Below are positions 6,669 through 7,472 of a stretch of DNA of 7,472 nt, piece by piece; within the stretch, counting starts at the first letter, position 1, and every line of letters begins with the position of its first letter. A program made the translations under genes and the position numbers. Under the pieces are notes generated by a model. The model did no database searches and was not told the DNA's origin. It saw only the letters and a program-made list of their open reading frames with translations. Source of the DNA: an uncultured Flavobacteriales bacterium (GTDB lineage Bacteria > Bacteroidota > Bacteroidia > Flavobacteriales_D > Crocinitomicaceae); the NCBI GenBank assembly GCA_903879765.1, contig CAIRMS010000090.1, positions 1 to 7,472 of the forward strand, read 5' to 3'.

Positions 6669-6699
6669 CAAATGTAGGTCCTTGTCACGGGCAGACAAA
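6669..6699 (-). promoter_or_regulatory. Promoter of the DUF47-pit operon
   Basis: On the minus strand TTTG (6696-6699), 19 bp, then TACATTTG (6669-6676) is an exact match to the Bacteroidota consensus TTTG-N19-TAnnTTTG. The ATG is 17 bp after the -7 box, giving a leader of about 10-12 nt. A 6-bp dyad (TGACAA/TTGTCA, 6666-6671 and 6682-6687) overlaps the -7 box and could be an operator. Confidence 0.8.
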
Positions 6700-6906
6700 G
6701 ATTCTCAGAGTTTGATAACGTAAACATAACATTGGTTTCAATGTCTTAGACTAAAATCTCTCGGATTTTCCAAATATCGGAAAGGAATTTGAAATTTTAG
6801 AAATGGTAAAAGCCCGTAAAAATTGGCTCAATGTTAACAAAAAGTTAAGAAAATTATTTAAAAGTTAAATTGATATGAACCCAATGTTAAGGCAATATTA
6901 ATGATA
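6700..6906. promoter_or_regulatory. Divergent control region between DUF47-pit and the porin
   Basis: No gene is visible in the 280-bp divergent gap (6652-6931), of which this is the middle. On the operon side two ATAAC words (6715-6719, 6726-6730; GTTAT on the minus strand) lie 11 bp apart upstream of the -33. On the porin side four GTTAA words (6833-6837, 6844-6848, 6864-6868, 6886-6890) are spaced 11, 20 and 22 bp, the outer pair within CAATGTTAA and the inner pair within AAAAGTTAA. This resembles the 11-bp phased direct repeats of Pho boxes. The stretch 6731-6828 shows nothing I can name. Confidence 0.45.
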
Positions 6907-6914
6907 TAGTTTTG
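6907..6914 (+). promoter_or_regulatory. Candidate -7 box of the porin gene
   Basis: TAGTTTTG matches TAnnTTTG and ends 17 bp before the porin ATG, the same distance as on the DUF47 side. No TTTG lies 19-21 bp upstream; the fourth GTTAA word (6886-6890) overlaps that position, so the promoter may need an activator. Confidence 0.55.
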
Positions 6915-6931
6915 CGGGCAAATTGATAAAC

Positions 6932-7472
6932 ATGAAAAGAAATAGTTTAATTGTTATTGTGTTGGCAATCTTATTGTTAAATACAAATGTGTCCTTTAGT
7001 CAAGTGTCAAAAGACACTGTTAAGAAATCCGCAACTGCATCAAAAAAGTGGTTTGAGTCAATTAACATTAGAGGTTATGCTCAAGTTCGTTACAATGGTC
7101 TCCTTCAAACAAATGAAGACCTGGAATGTGAGCAATGTGATAAAAGTTGGGGTGGCGAAAATGGATTTTTTATGCGCCGAATGAGGGTGATTTTTTATGG
7201 GCAAATTAACCCAAGAGTATATTTTTATATTCAACCTGATTTCGCAAGTGCGCCATCATCAACCACACAAAATTTCGCGCAATTAAGAGATGCATATTTC
7301 GACTTAGGAATTGATAAAGAAAACGAATTTCGGTTAAGAGTTGGACAAAGTAAAGTGCCTTATGGATTTGAAAATATGCAATCTTCTCAAAATCGATTGC
7401 CCTTGGATCGTGCAGATGCAATGAATTCAGCTGTAAGTAATGAACGCGATTTAGGAGTGTTTTTTTATTGGG
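6932..7472 (+). CDS. Porin_O/P family outer-membrane protein, N-terminal part (cut by window end)
   Basis: The reading frame opens at ATG 6932 and stays open to the window end, giving 180 complete residues of a protein that is probably around 400 long. Residues 1-23 are a Sec signal peptide (MKRNSLIVIVLAILLLNTNV, then SFS, with Gln next). The mature part shows alternating beta strands of the Porin_O_P family (PF07396, phosphate-selective porin OprO/OprP type): RGYAQVRYNG (47-56), FFMRRMRVIFYGQI (79-92), VYFYIQPDF (96-104), LRDAYFDLGI (118-127), FRLRVGQSKVPYGFENMQSS (133-152) and ERDLGVFF (171-178). A CxxC pair (C66, C69) lies in the predicted first loop. It is divergent from DUF47-pit, which supports a role in phosphate or polyphosphate uptake. 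However, Bacteroidota members of this family often have untested substrates. The upstream -7 box and GTTAA repeats suggest regulated expression. Confidence 0.9.
   Translation, partial: MKRNSLIVIVLAILLLNTNVSFSQVSKDTVKKSATASKKWFESINIRGYAQVRYNGLLQTNEDLECEQCDKSWGGENGFFMRRMRVIFYGQINPRVYFYIQPDFASAPSSTTQNFAQLRDAYFDLGIDKENEFRLRVGQSKVPYGFENMQSSQNRLPLDRADAMNSAVSNERDLGVFFYW

Noticed and set aside
6767..6783. TTTCC-N7-GGAAA inverted repeat in the divergent region
   Set aside because: Only five bases per arm in AT-rich sequence, with no T run and no link to either promoter.
6987..7184. Second plus-strand open frame inside the start of the porin gene
   Set aside because: It is a shifted-frame shadow; the frame from 6932 has a signal peptide and Porin_O/P strands and is continuous to the window end.

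Overview
The window looks like Bacteroidota chromosome, most likely Flavobacteriales; a Crocinitomicaceae/Fluviicola-type host is a guess. The evidence is an AT-rich sequence, a secreted protein with a type IX secretion (T9SS) C-terminal sorting domain, a tRNA gene without encoded CCA, no Shine-Dalgarno sequences before the genes, and several promoters of the Bacteroidota form TTTG-N19-TAnnTTTG.

Translation-initiation block (1-2433, all minus strand): metG (methionyl-tRNA synthetase with a fused C-terminal tRNA-binding domain) is followed downstream by an initiator tRNA-fMet gene and an intrinsic terminator. Between them lies a degenerate copy of the 5' half of the same tRNA, with its leader. 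Its D-loop is replaced by a perfect 14-bp GC palindrome. A good Bacteroidota promoter just after metG would transcribe through this relic into the real tRNA.

Secreted protein (2486-4336, minus): a 581-aa T9SS cargo protein with signal peptide, PA domain, beta-rich middle and type A sorting domain. It has its own promoter and terminator and no recognisable catalytic domain.

Phosphate block (4351-7472): a minus-strand operon encodes a DUF47/PhoU-like regulator followed 23 bp later by a PiT-type phosphate permease. Diverging from it, and missed by a closed-ORF search because it runs off the window, is the start of a Porin_O/P (phosphate-selective porin type) outer-membrane protein. Together these suggest a phosphate route: porin across the outer membrane, PiT across the inner membrane, and DUF47 protein as partner. 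The 280-bp divergent region holds a textbook promoter for the operon. On the porin side it has a -7 box without a clear -33, and four GTTAA boxes at 11/20/22-bp steps in its place, which resembles a Pho-box activator promoter.

I see no CRISPR array, insertion sequence, phage gene or defence system. The most unusual items are the palindrome-interrupted tRNA relic, the roughly 150-residue hydrophilic insertion and altered second signature in the PiT permease, and the phased repeats in the phosphate control region.
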